From positions 43,256,394 through 43,320,393 of the forward strand of contig OX123187.2 of NCBI GenBank assembly GCA_944739405.2: a stretch of DNA of 64,000 nt, in the 5' to 3' direction. How positions within the stretch are numbered: the first letter of the stretch is position 1; the number at the start of each line of letters is the position of its first letter. The DNA is from Euclidia mi (taxonomy: Eukaryota; Arthropoda; Insecta; Lepidoptera; Erebidae). Below the pieces are notes generated by a model. It made no database searches. It was given only the letters and a program-made list of their open reading frames with translations, and was not told the origin of the DNA. The position numbers and the translations under genes are program-made. Shown here piece by piece: positions 11,414-22,595 of this stretch.

Positions 11414-12392
11414 TGGTTCGGCGATACACCGAAACTGTAGGGTTCTAGGCGACTTGGAGAAGGAAATGGACTGTATGCAAAGGATAGCGGGTTTAGAGGT
11501 GGATACAGTCTTTGCGAGGCGAACGCGCACGAACGGCGCACAACGATGCCTCTGTTTGAGGCGTGCGTGTTGAAAAACTATACCAACATATGCTCGGGTC
11601 GAGCCATCGCGTACGAAGCAAACGCCTCGTTTGTCTGTCTTCATGTTTGCTGCGAGGCATGTGCTACGCACAGACGCGCGCGTTCGAGCCGCGCGTGTGC
11701 GCCGGCTCATTGCGAGCAGTGCGTTGCGTTTGGACGGTTGTGTCCGCATCGCTGCTGTGATGTTTGCACGCATTATGAACGAAAAATTTGAATTATACGA
11801 AAATAACCGATTATCCAAAACATCATTATTATTATAATAAAAACAAAAGAGAAGACATATGGCATTTAATTGCGAATGAAGTAATGTAACCGTCGCTGAG
11901 CTGAAAAAAAAATTATCTTCTAGGATCTTATAGAAGGAAAAATCTCGAGAAATTAAAATATATTATAAAAGCAGCAGCGGATACGCGCACGCGATGCAAA
12001 GGTGCCATCTTGACTGCTGCTGTGTGGGTTGGATCGGCCCGAGCATGCGCTGCGCGCTGTTTGGCCCGAACAAATGCAGTTTCATTTTCGCAGTCGAGGC
12101 GTACGTGGATATTGTACGCGGCGCACACCTCGAACGTGCATGCGCGGCACCGTCGTCGGAGCGGCGCGGTGATCCGATATGGCGGACGCGTATAAAGCGA
12201 ATCGAATGTTCTCGAAAGTTCTGCACTGTCTCTCGCGTCGACGTTTCGCGGCGACCAATCCGCGGAAGGCAGTGCCCCTTCTTCGGGAATGGGAGACAGG
12301 GACGGAAATATGATATCGCTCGCACTAGAACAGCATGGAACGATTGACGTTGATGCGATTAGTTATAGATAGGAAGGTAGATGGCGCTACCA
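11414..12392 (-). repeat. BEL1 3' LTR (979 bp, mosaic)
   Basis: The first 81 bp (11414-11494) and the last 235 bp (12158-12392) match the other LTR with 6 differences in 316 positions. The 660 bp between are unrelated to the 205 bp in the other LTR. That middle block is rich in CpG and carries several meaningless overlapping frames. A retrotransposon LTR pair is identical at insertion, so the middle must be a later replacement or come from exchange with another element. Confidence 0.9.
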
Positions 12393-12608
12393 TATCCCCC
12401 CGGCCCTAAAGGGTTGCCTTTAAAAAAAAATAGAATTGAACTTAGCTATGTTGGGTGTACTACCGCATAACCCATCAATAGGCTAAGACAGCGATATGAC
12501 AATAAAATTAATCTAAATTAACTTTAGCGAAAACTACAAACGCAATAATAGAGAAAACTACTAACTAAATACTTAAACTAAGAGGTAGGTCCAACTTCAG
12601 GCTAGATC

Positions 12609-15158
12609 TCACTGAGTTGGAAGCGGACAGAGACGTACAACAGGGCGCACGTAACTCCCTTTAGCGGTTTTCACGGTAACAACGCGAGTTGTACCGTCCT
12701 TGGAAGTATGCAATTTCTCTACGATGGCTAACGGCCAAGAAAGCGGCGGAGCATTATCTTGTATTATGACGACCAACGTACCCTCCTGTATAGGGGATGC
12801 AGGACTATTCCACTTGGATCTAGCCTGAAGCTGGTGTAGATATTCCGCACGCCAGCGCCGCCAGAACGACTGCACGAGTTTATCCAGCAGAGTATGTCTC
12901 TGGAGCAAGCTTGAAGAGTCTGCTTCAGGAGCCGGAAATGACGATAATGGCACTGTGTTCAGAAAATGTGCAGGGCTTAACGCGGATGGTTCTGCAGGGT
13001 CACTACTCAATGCCGTGAGCGGACGCGAGTTGATCAGTGCCTCGACTTGTGCAAGGACAGTTAAAAGCTCTTCGTAAGAGAGGATCTGTTGACCTATAAA
13101 CTTGAAGAGATGCGTTTTAATTACTTTGACCATGCTTTCCCAACATCCACCGAAATGTGGTGATGCTGGTGGAATAAACTTCCAGTCAATATGATTTATG
13201 GAAAGTTCTTCCTGAAGACGAGTACGATATTCTTCCCTGAGAAACTTATAAAGGTCGCGTAAATAAGAGCTTGCGCCCACAAAACAAGTGCCGTTATCCG
13301 TGTACAAACACTGTATAGGGCCGCGCCGTGAGAGAAATCGTTTAAGGGCTGCCAGGAATGACACCGTGCTTAAATCTGTCGCAACTTCAATATGCGTAGC
13401 GCGCGTCGTTAAGCATGTAAAAATACATAGCCAGGCTTTACGGCTTTTAACACCTCGACCACGCACTGGCGTATACTGCAGTGGTCCTGCGTAATCACAA
13501 CCGGTGTGTGTAAACGCTTTAGCAACCTGGTTGACGCGCTGGCTAGGGAGATCGGCCATGGGAGGGAAAGTCGGACGCGGACGAAATTTGAAACAGACGT
13601 TACATTTATGTATTCTGTGACGAATTATTCGTCGAGCGGCTAAAATCCAATACTTATGCCTAAGTAAGGACATAAGCAACTCCGGACCGGCATGGAGGTG
13701 CTTCTTGTGATAAAAATCAACAAGAAGGTCGACAACATGATCATGTCGCGGCTGAATACAAGGATGTTTGTAGTTATAAGGTTCATCCGAATTTGACAGA
13801 CGACCCCCAACACGTATGACGCCGTGTTCATCGAGAAACGGCTTGAGTCTAAGGATAGCGGGAGAACAAGGTACATTGTCTTTTAAATTTTGAATGTCGT
13901 TACTAAAATGAACAGCTTGTACAACTCGTAGTAACTTCCATTCTGCGAATTTGATATCAGTACTTGATACAAAAGTCTCATTAGGTAGGTGCCTAAGAAA
14001 CCTATAGACATAAACGATGGCGCGGAGTAACTTAGACCACGATGATATGCGTAGTGCGAGTGCATAGATGGGAGACTCCGCAACCTCAGCAATCACGGGA
14101 TAAGAAACAGACTTCCGTTCGGGTACATCTTCGTCTTCTGCACTGTGGTCAAAGGGTTGCATGGGCCATTCTGACGGATCATGGGAGATCCAAAAAGGTC
14201 CACGACGCCACAATGGATGATGCAGAAGATTAAGTGGAGTGACACCACGAGACAAGCCATCTGCGGGGTTCTCAATACCCGCGACGTGATCGAAACAAGT
14301 AGCAGGAACCAGTTCAATCAATTTGCTAACGCGGTTGGCGACAAAAGTCTGCCAGCGATGAGGAGAAGAATGAATCCAAGCGAGCACTACTTTGGAGTCG
14401 GAAAATGCGTATAATTTATTAATGGGGTAGTGGGGCAAAACTGTGTCTTGAACCTTGCGGAGCAACTGAGACAGCAGAAGGGCCGCGCACAACTCCAGTC
14501 TCGCAACTGAAATGGTTTTAACAGGCGAGACCTTAGACTTGGCACAAACTAACTGCACCGAGTAGTTAGAACCAATGCGGACTTGCAGATATACGACTCC
14601 GCCGTAAGCACGCTCGCTGGCGTCAGCGAAACCTATCAAGTTGATGGTACATCCATCTACCAACCCAAGATGACGCGGAATAGTAACTTGATTGAGCGCG
14701 GTAAGCTCAATACAAAACTGGCCCCAAGCGGCGACAATATGGTCAGGGGGAGTTTCATCCCACTCACACTTTGATCGCCAAAGCTCTTTGATCAAGAGCT
14801 TGGCGTACAAAATTGTGGGAGCCACAAAACCCATTATGTCCCATAGTCGAGCCACTGTGGACAGCATAGTGCGTTTGGTGCACTTATCATCTGGTGGTGA
14901 GACGTCAAACCGAAAACTATCGCAAGATTTGTCCCAGCGTAAACCGAGAACCTTATGCGGTACAGACTTCTCAAACTCAATGTCTGGAGAAGCCTTATGA
15001 GAATCTGGTATGCGTGCGAGAACCTCCTTAGAGCTCCTTGTCCATTTGACAAGATCAAACTGGCCTCGCTTGAAAAGCTGAATAAGCTCTTCACAAAGCG
15101 AAATTGTTAGCGGAGCGGATATGACACTACAGGCAATGTCATCCATATACAAAGCGGA
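12609..15158 (-). pseudogene. BEL1 pol: RT end, RNase H, integrase
   Basis: Read on the minus strand from 15158 the frame starts at the RT catalytic motif LYMDD, then has RNase H (GFADASERAYGG, ELCAALLLSQLL, YAFSDSKVVLAW) and an integrase with H-H/C-C finger (KCNVC), catalytic HTGCDYAG, YTDNGT and GGCWESMVK, and ends with a basic C-terminal domain to the stop at 12609. In BEL/Pao elements this is the second half of the polyprotein. The fingers and most of the palm of RT are absent. The frame extends upstream through the microsatellite to 15398, but that extension (Met-Leu-Cys-Tyr-Ala repeats) is not native. From YMDD on there is no stop, so the loss of RT may be fairly recent. Confidence 0.92.
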
Positions 15159-15159
15159 A

Positions 15160-15401
15160 GTATAGCATAGCATAGCGTAGCATAACGTAGCGTAGCTTAG
15201 CATGGCATAGCGTAGCATAGCATAGCATAGCATAGCATAGCATAGCATAGCATGGCGTAGCATAACATAGCATGGTATAGCATAGCATAGCGTAGCATAG
15301 CATAGCGTAGCATAGCATAGCATGGCATAGCATAGCGTAGCATAGCATAGCATGGCATAGCATAGCATAGCGTAGCATAGCATAGCATAGCATAGCATAG
15401 C
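15160..15401. repeat. pentanucleotide microsatellite (TAGCA)n
   Basis: About 48 units of TAGCA with frequent variants TAGCG, TAACG and TGGCA. It sits exactly where the BEL1 polyprotein should encode the rest of RT, between the end of the protease region and the YMDD motif. Because 5 is not a multiple of 3, the minus strand reads Met-Leu-Cys-Tyr-Ala in all three frames with no stop, which produces spurious open frames. Confidence 0.97.
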
Positions 15402-15404
15402 TAA

Positions 15405-16834
15405 TTAGTGCTTTATCTTACACACAGTTTTAGCACCCACCTTGATCCCTTGAGGAACAGAACAACAACAAGACGTAATACAATGAGAAGTATGTAACGT
15501 AGGTACGGTACCCATAATCATATACCCAAATACCGTCTCAATAGCGGGAGGTAAATCATGTCGCTCACTACGGACTATTTTAGTTAGTAGCAAGTGCGGA
15601 AATATTGAAGCTCCGATCAAAAGATCAATGCCTGCCGGATTCGCAAACTCCGCGTCTGCTAGCGGCAATGACTCGAGATGAGTGAGTGATGCTACGTCTA
15701 CATTAGCGTTCGGCAATGCGTCCGTGATACGCTCCACGATAAGCGAAGAAATGTTAAAATTAATATTCCTATCAAAACGCGAATGTATTTTAATATCTAC
15801 GGAACCCTTGCAATGTTTTTCTGATCCGCCTATCCCTTTGACGGTTGAGTTCGTATTTTTAAAGTTATTCCATAATCCGAGGCGTTTGAATAACTCAAAC
15901 GTTATTAAATTGGTCTGAGATGCGTTATCTAGCAGACAACGTACCATATGCGGCGACCCATTAACATCATATACGATAACTTGCGCTGTCGCTAACAGAA
16001 CAGTCTTAGACGTCATACACTGCGTTTTGGCCCTGCGCGGATCATTATAGATGCGCGAGTGCCGTCCTCGCGTGCGCGTCGTCCGCGCAATGGACGTCGT
16101 ACACAACGATACTTCACCCTGAGGCGTGCAGGGGGAAGGCACCGTGGCCTGCACCTGCGATGTAAGTGTGTCAAGGTTAGCGGGTTGGCTTGACAACGGG
16201 TTATCTTTATCGAAATGTAGCAATGAATGATGTTTTTTATTGCATAAGCGACATTTTGTCTTACTAGAACAATAACTTGTTTTATGTTTTATGCTTAAGC
16301 AATTAATGCAAGCTTTGTTATCTTTTACGCATTTAAAACGAGCTGTTGGATTTGAATTATTAACGGTGGGACACTTATATAAATGGTCGTGCACCACATT
16401 ACTGCACAGACACTTCTGTGAATTATTACTATTAAATTCCGAACATGTTACGTAAGATTGTGGATTAGGGATCGAGTTATTATAACTATTTCGCGATTTA
16501 TTCAACCTTTGTTTGTTGCTGTTAGTGTTAGACGGGCCAGGTGAACCAGACTGCGTATTATGAAATATTCGACACTGATCTTTGATGAACGAAATAAAAC
16601 TATCTAGTGTAGGTATTTTATTATTGCGTTCCGTCATCTCGAATGCGCGAATTGTATCAGTGTCAAACTTTTTTAAAGCGAGTTGAAGCAACATAAAGTC
16701 GGAAAGATCTTCTAATTTTAAGTTCCTAAGAGAATTAACCGCGGTTACGAAGCTATCAATAAACAGCTGGAAATTCGCGACAGACGCGTTGCCGGACAAT
16801 TTGAGATTTAAAGCTTGGTCAAAGTAAGAAGCCG
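15405..16834 (-). pseudogene. BEL1 Gag C-terminus and aspartic protease
   Basis: The frame (first ATG at 16799, but homologous reading begins upstream near 16855) contains the Pao-type Cys/His knuckles (KACINCLSIKHKTSYC, CRLCNKKHHSLLH) and then a retropepsin-like domain with CLLDNASQTNLI and a later LLIGASIFPHLL. The catalytic triad position reads D-N-A in place of the usual D-(S/T)-G, so the protease is probably inactive. The frame ends at 15405 right before the microsatellite. Knuckles bind the element RNA; the protease would cut the polyprotein. Confidence 0.88.
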
Positions 16835-17413
16835 CTAGGACGCGCGTGTCCGAAATGTGACCTGATAATTCTCAGCACTGGGTGTGACACCTGCAAATAC
16901 GGACTGGGCCTTCGGTGACAGTTTACCTATTAAATAGTACAACCTGTCAGCATCTGTCAGAGAACCATTATCGTGCACTGTAGACTTAAAACTCGCATAG
17001 AATAACGGCCAATTTCGTATATCTCCGTCAAACGATATAATCTCGATTGGCGGTAATCTCGGTTTGCGGGCAACGGGCTCTGCTGAACATTTACCCTCCA
17101 ATTGCGATTGTATACGCTTAATAACACAATAAAGATCTTCGAACGAGATGTACGCCTGATAGTTCGGTTTTTCATCAGGATTGATAGAAAGTAATCTTGC
17201 GTTATAATCGTCTAACAACTTATGAAAATCTGTTCGAATACTATCTACTGTCATACAATAACTGAGAAATGCTTCGCTATTACTGTCAGACATAGATGCG
17301 GTTTTTGAGCGTTCATAGATGTTTTGAATGCGCTCAAATAAAATATTGCGTTTTGCTTCTAAGATTGTCATCTCTTTGTCTTCCGACACGCGTGACTTCT
17401 TTTGTTGTGACAT
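16835..17413 (-). pseudogene. BEL1 Gag N-terminus, frameshifted
   Basis: Starts with an ATG at 17413, 335 bp inside the 5' LTR. Contains the conserved BEL/Pao Gag segment around LPPIEIISFDGDIRNWPLFYASF, followed by LTDADRLYYLIGKLSPKAQ and SAENYQV. After SAENYQV a small deletion and frame change (about 16855) lead to a stop; the homologous reading goes on in another frame (RVLAASYFDQ). Gag forms the particle that packages the element RNA. Confidence 0.88.
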
Positions 17414-17748
17414 GCTTACGTAAGTATAAGCTAATGAGAACGAAACAAAATAAGAATATCTAATGTACCTATTATTTTACCTAAGTAGGCTAAGTAGCCA
17501 ACACTTTAGAGCTGTGGAATTAAAAGTTGCTCGAAATATGAGATTTACAAGACAACTATGATAGTTCCAGAAATAATAATTGAGTAAGTAGGTAGCTACA
17601 TAAAAGTTTACCTACTGATGCGGGCGGAAACAACCATGTGACGGTTATGTGAATATATTAGGAGTATAGCTAGGTGCTATAACTGCCGAGGTATAGCGAT
17701 ATAACGTATAAAAACGTAAATGAATCCGACTCGTATGGATCAAAAAAA

Positions 17749-18269
17749 TGGTTCGGCGATACACCGAAACTGTAGGGTTCTAGGCGACTTGGAGAAGGAA
17801 ATGGACTGTGTGCAAAGGATAGCGGGTTTTAGCCGCCTAGGATTGGAATGGGAGAGATGATTGTGAGTGAGTATAGGATATTCCAAGGACGGAGGGCACT
17901 TACCTTATACGGCGATCTTCTTCGTCTCAGAAGGGCAGTCTCCTAGTGGTTTCGGGATGAAGCTGCTGAATTCACTTCACCACACAGTCACTTCCACTTG
18001 CGAGCGGTTTATATAATCGGTAATAACTAAAGCGGGAGCGGCGCGGTGATCCGGTATGGCGGACGCGTATAAAGCGAATCGAATGTTCTCGAAAGTTCTG
18101 GACTGTCTCTCGCGTCGACGTTTCGCGGCGACCAATCCGCGGAAGGCAGTGCCCCTTCTTCGGGAATGGGAGACAGGGACGGAAATATGACATCGCTCGC
18201 ACTAGAACAGCATGGAACGATTAACGTTGATGCGATTAGTTATAGATAGGAAGGTAGATAGCGCTACCA
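17749..18269 (-). repeat. BEL1 5' LTR (521 bp)
   Basis: The upstream LTR for minus-strand transcription. Read on the minus strand it begins TGGTAGCGC and has a TATA-like CGCTTTATACGCG about 200 bp in (plus 18062-18074), a plausible core promoter. It ends GAACCA, followed by T-rich leader. A primer-binding site could not be assigned to a particular tRNA. Conserved outer parts are shared with 11414-11494 and 12158-12392; the middle 205 bp are not. Confidence 0.9.
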
Positions 18270-18274
18270 ACCTT

Positions 18275-18848
18275 TTTGCCACATATAGAAAATATCATTA
18301 ATAGAGCATCGAAAATGTTAGGGTTTGTGTTACGAAACACAAGAGAATTCCAAAAGACTAGCACAAAGGTCATGCTATACAATAGTCTAGTGCGCAGCAT
18401 TCTGGCATATTGCAGTATGGTCTGGAGACCCCATTACGCAGTTCATACATTAAGATTAGAGCGAGTGCAAAAACGCTTTCTATGGCACCTTGCATTTATG
18501 GCAAATAAGGCCAAACATCTGCCTTCCTACAATTCACGTCTGCAATATTTCAGAGTGCAACCACTATCACTGCGGAGGCAAATAAGTGACGTTATATTTG
18601 CTTGCAAAATTGTAAAAAACAAAATAGACTGTACCAAGTTGCTGAGCTTATTTAGATTTCGTGCACCAGCTAGGTATCCAAGACATACTATAACACCTCT
18701 GTGTCCACCCTTAAGGAGAACGGTGCTAGGGGCAAACTCACCTATGGCTAGAATGTCTAAAACTCTGAATGAATGCAGTGATGTAATTGATATTCATGTG
18801 GACAGTTTGGGCAAAATATACAGGGCCTTTAATGACTATCGTAGATAA
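18275..18848 (+). pseudogene. LINE ORF2 C-terminal part, 3' of the BEL1 insertion
   Basis: The frame continues directly from the last LINE codons before BEL1 (DKKITF), giving PHIENIINRASKMLGFVLR, the conserved RT C-terminal region of this LINE group (ILAYCSMVWRP, LERVQKRFLWHLAF). It runs to a stop at 18846-18848 without further damage. The reading sense across the target duplication is preserved, which shows that BEL1 entered a LINE copy and did not delete target bases. Confidence 0.92.
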
Positions 18849-19237
18849 TATGTTTTATTTAATTAAACTTTGTTTTTATTGTTACACTAAATTTAATTTA
18901 ATGCCAGCTATATTTGTATTATTATTTTTTTATCCCATTTATATCGTAATTTTATTTTTTTTAATGTTTGTCTTTGTCTCAATTTAATTAGCTAATTTAT
19001 ATATTTTAATTTTAATTTGTGTTAATTTTTTATTGTAATTTTATTTCTTTTAATTTCTTAAGGCTTCATGGATAATTTAGTCTTACAATATTTTTTTTAA
19101 GTTGGCACAGCTGTAAGTTATTCATGAGGTGTTAACCTGTAATAGATTGTGACACTGAATTATGTGTCCTTACTGTCATAAGATAATAATGTATAAGTGT
19201 TTACAATTGTAGGTTAACCAATTAAATAAATAAAAAA
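18849..19237 (+). mobile_element. LINE 3' untranslated region and tail
   Basis: T-rich sequence after the ORF2 stop, ending in AATTAAATAAATAAAAAAA (about 19219-19237), which I take as the LINE 3' end. The next base starts a different repeat. Confidence 0.65.
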
Positions 19238-19374
19238 ATGCTGTGTGGTTGACGGCATAGAATACAAGTGTCACCACCCCCTATCTTCCCGTGGGTGTCG
19301 TAAGAGGCGACTAAGGGATAACACAATGCAAATACCATCTTTGCGTAGTGACGGAAAACTCGACATCAAACCCT
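19238..19374 (+). repeat. unclassified interspersed repeat fragment
   Basis: Contains CCCGTGGGTGTCGTAAGAGGCGACTAAGG, a sequence often met in lepidopteran retroposons. Too short to classify. It abuts the SINE at 19375 and may be part of a composite. Confidence 0.45.
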
Positions 19375-19660
19375 ATACGACTGCCTCGTTGGTCTCGCGG
19401 CATAAATGTGCACGTGGGATCGGGAGGTCCCGGGTTCGATTCCTGGGTCGGGCAGTGTTATTGGGTTTTTCTGTCACAAAATTCTCAGTAGCAGCACGGA
19501 ATCTGGAAATGTGCCCGGTACGGCAATAGGCTTGCCCCTTATTACGTGGGACTAAAGTATATCTGGCGAAAAGTGGGTGTAGAAATACACCTCTGCCTAC
19601 CCCTTCGGGGATAAAAGGCGTGACGATATGTATGTATAAATAAAAAAAATAAAAAAAATC
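19375..19660 (+). mobile_element. tRNA-headed SINE
   Basis: Head CTGCCTCGTTGGTCTCGCGGC and B box GGTTCGATTCC (19433-19443), then TGGGTCGGGCA. The body has CCCCTTATTACGTGGGACT and CTGCCTACCCCTTCGGGGATAA, the tail TAAATAAAAAAAATAAAAAAAA. It shares this body with the minus-strand copies at 32310 and 38945 and with the plus copy at 34937. Full length. Confidence 0.85.
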
Positions 19661-20191
19661 ACTTTGATACACAAGTTCTACTGCCTTGGAGGGTACAGTA
19701 CAGGCCACTTAGAGCAAACGCTACATATTCTTTTGGTTTTTGTGGTCACACACCACTGCTGCTCACGACCAAAGATGAACAAAACTCCGCTAATTATCCA
19801 CCTAGCGTTCTCCCAGTTAGAACCCGGGGTCCACCGAGGTTAATCTACAGTCAAACCCGGGACCTAAAGGGATAGCTATATTCCATGGTTTAGACTAGTG
19901 TCAGTTTAATCATAGGTAGGTACTTACTTCCTATAACGAGAGTCAAAGATCCTCATGACAACCGGGAACGTGCTCTCCGAAGCACAGGGCCAGCGACAAG
20001 TTATAATTCAATGCGCACATAACTCTGAAAAGTCATTGGTACGCCCCGTGGATTCCAATCCGATACCCTCTGTATGGCAGTCTTTTGATATCTCTACTAG
20101 GTTGGTAATGTAAATATTTACTTTAACAACCTAGTAGAGATATTATGTTGTAATGATGTATAAAAAATATTTGTTGTTGCTATTGTTGTAG
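19661..20191. other. gene-free stretch with a hairpin
   Basis: No gene seen. ATATCTCTACTAGGTTG (20088-20104) and its perfect reverse complement (20127-20143) form a 17-bp stem with a 22-base loop. This lies 50 bp outside the left edge of duplicated block A. Confidence 0.5.
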
Positions 20192-22394
20192 AATATTAAC
20201 CATATGTAGCGCTGCAGAGTTGCCTAGTGGAGAAGACACTTTTAAAATGACGTCGTGGCACCACATCACAGCGATCAGTAAAATACTACGGGGTCAACAC
20301 TTTATACGCGTTTCCGCCTTTTATCCTTGTTAATGACGGTTCGACCTTTATTTCTCCGAATCGGCCGCGCTGACGTTATTTGTTAGATATGCCGGCAATG
20401 GTATTGATCCTGCATCATATGTTAGCGTAAAATCTAAATACCAATCATTTCTGTGAATTTGAGAAGCGAGCTTTCCATTTTGTTGTAGCAGTCGTCGCCA
20501 GTTTTACCTCAAAATGTTCAATCGTATTTTGAAATTTAACCACAAAATAGATATCGCGTGTGCCCTTAACATTATTGGTTAATTGCGCATGCTAAGTAGC
20601 TCATTATGTAAGTTAATATGTTCAATAAATTAAGTTTAATTATGTGTCAGTCAATCAAAATTAAGTTTCCGATAACTATGGTGCCATCTTATGTTATTCT
20701 GGGAGAAGCACTTGTGTGTTTTGACAACAAATAGACAGTGTTCACATCACATAATTATATACTAGAGTGTGTGCAATTTGCGTAGCATGATAATTTGATA
20801 ACCTAATTGTGGCGGTAATGCTATTCCTGTATATTTGATAGGGATTAGGTGTCACTTGTCAATGTATACATTACGTTAGGCCGAGTGCAAACTGCAAACA
20901 CATGACCATAGTTCTGGCCGTCAAATAATATGTTCTTATGAAAATATTTGTAATTTCTCTGCAACCAATGAATTGCTTCCGATGGCCAGATGAATAAGTG
21001 ACGTTTAGACCTAGGTTGACTTTAGTGTTGTTAATTCTAAGAAACAATACGGAGCTACAAAAGAGTGGTGTATGATTGCGCTTGATAGAGATCGATAGGT
21101 TGGCAAAAAAAACGAGAAAAATGTGAAAGTGTAGTGTGAAAATATAGCTCTGTTTCTATACTAAAATAATAATGATGAAGAGTGCTGAATACTGCCAAGA
21201 ATTAGGTACCAATCAGAGTAAAAAAATATTTTTGCTGTTGTCAGCCCACTGTTATTAAGATAGACTTTGCTCTAAGATAGACATGCGTTTTAACATTGAT
21301 GAGTCTAAGTTATTTAGAGGATAATAATAATAATATGTGCTTAAATACAAATACATACTTTCTTTTTCACTTAGGTATATGAATATTAACATAATAATAT
21401 GTTTATTGGATGTACTTACCTACCTATACTGGTTTGTATTACGCATCACGAACAGGGCCTGATGCTGAATTAGATCCTTTTTCGTCGCCTGCAGGGGACG
21501 AAAAAGACCTTTTTATAATTATTGTATTGTGTATTATTTATTTTTATCTGTATTACCGATGTGTGTGTTTTTATAATATTGTTTGTGTTGTATGTATTTA
21601 TACTTTTTGTGTCCCTTTCTGATTGATGATGATTATTTCAGTGTGAATTTCACTTTATGTATTCGTGTCAGATAATTATGTTTCGGTAGAGTATTGTGTT
21701 AAAATGAAGTCCTAGTTCATAAAGGATACAACACCATGTGTATTTTAATGGCAGTTACGGATGCATTATATTATATTTTAGTGTTATACATTACTGACTC
21801 AGTTTGATGTTTAATTTGTAGAGACATTTAATTTTACCTTAATTTACAGCAAACGTAAATAAATGAGGTCTCATTAGAAGACAAACTTTGACAACGTTAA
21901 TTTCTTTTGCGAAATGTAATGGTTTCAAAAAAAATAACCTATACTAGAAATTATGTTTTAAAACAAAGCTTTGATGAGTCGTCGTTACATGATTTTATTT
22001 CAGAATAATAATGTTATTTTGCTAAAATCTGACTACCCTTTGACTGATTCATTATTACACGAATGATACGTGAAGTTAAGCAACTTCGTTACTGTCTAAT
22101 TTATAGAATAGTGACCGGATAGCAAAATCATATACCTTCATGCCTCTGAGAAAATGATGCCAACGGACCCGACTGGCACGCAAAGCTATGGAATCGTTAC
22201 GAGACGTCAGTATACTTAAATACTCTGATATGTACTAGCCTAAACTATTCTTTTTAGTAGCGGTGGATAGATGGAGGTAGGCTTGCTTTATGGAAAGTCT
22301 TATATTCTGTCACATCTGGTTAGACTAGAAAGTGAACGCTGGACGCCAGTATATGAATTTGGGCTTAATTACGTAAATAACAAATTCCACTTCC

Positions 22395-22595
22395 TATACG
22401 TGACTGACTGCTAAACCGACCGGATGTCGTGGGTTCGATACCCACTCAGGACAAATCTTTATGTGTTAAGAGCGTTGTTTATTTTGTATCTGGGTGTCAA
22501 TTATTTATAACATCACTCGTAGCAGTTACCTGGTTGCTATAGTACCATTTCTGCTTAATTTGTAATCAGATATTCATGACTGAGTATTATTCAAA
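22395..22595 (+). mobile_element. tRNA-headed SINE shared by both copies of block A
   Basis: GACTGACTGCTAAACCGACC and B box GGTTCGATACC (22433-22443) followed by CACTCAGGACAAA, then TTTATTTTGTATCTGGGTGT and GTTACCTGGTTGCTATAGTACC. The counterpart in reverse at about 51100-51295 shows that it was in place before the duplication. Confidence 0.7.

Larger units (their letters stand above)
11414..18269 (-). mobile_element. BEL/Pao LTR retrotransposon BEL1, degraded, inside the LINE
   Basis: Two direct LTRs (11414-12392 and 17749-18269) start TGGTTCGGCG and end GCGCTACCA on the plus strand. They are flanked by the 5-bp target duplication ACCTT (11409-11413 and 18270-18274), which lies within the LINE RT frame. 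Coding is on the minus strand: Gag (17413-16835), Gag zinc knuckles and protease (about 16835-15405), then RT end, RNase H and integrase (about 15158-12609). A run of purines GGGCCGGGGGGATA (minus strand, 12406-12393) next to the 3' LTR fits a polypurine tract. Most of the RT is missing and replaced by a pentanucleotide array, and Gag is frameshifted, so the element is dead. Confidence 0.95.

Noticed and set aside
11546..12347. Several overlapping frames in CpG-rich sequence
   Set aside because: They lie inside the BEL1 LTR and overlap on both strands. Chance frames in GC-rich DNA.
15139..15398. Long open frames of Met-Leu-Cys-Tyr-Ala repeats on the minus strand
   Set aside because: Product of the TAGCA pentamer, open in every frame. 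The N-terminal part of the 929-codon frame is not a native protein.
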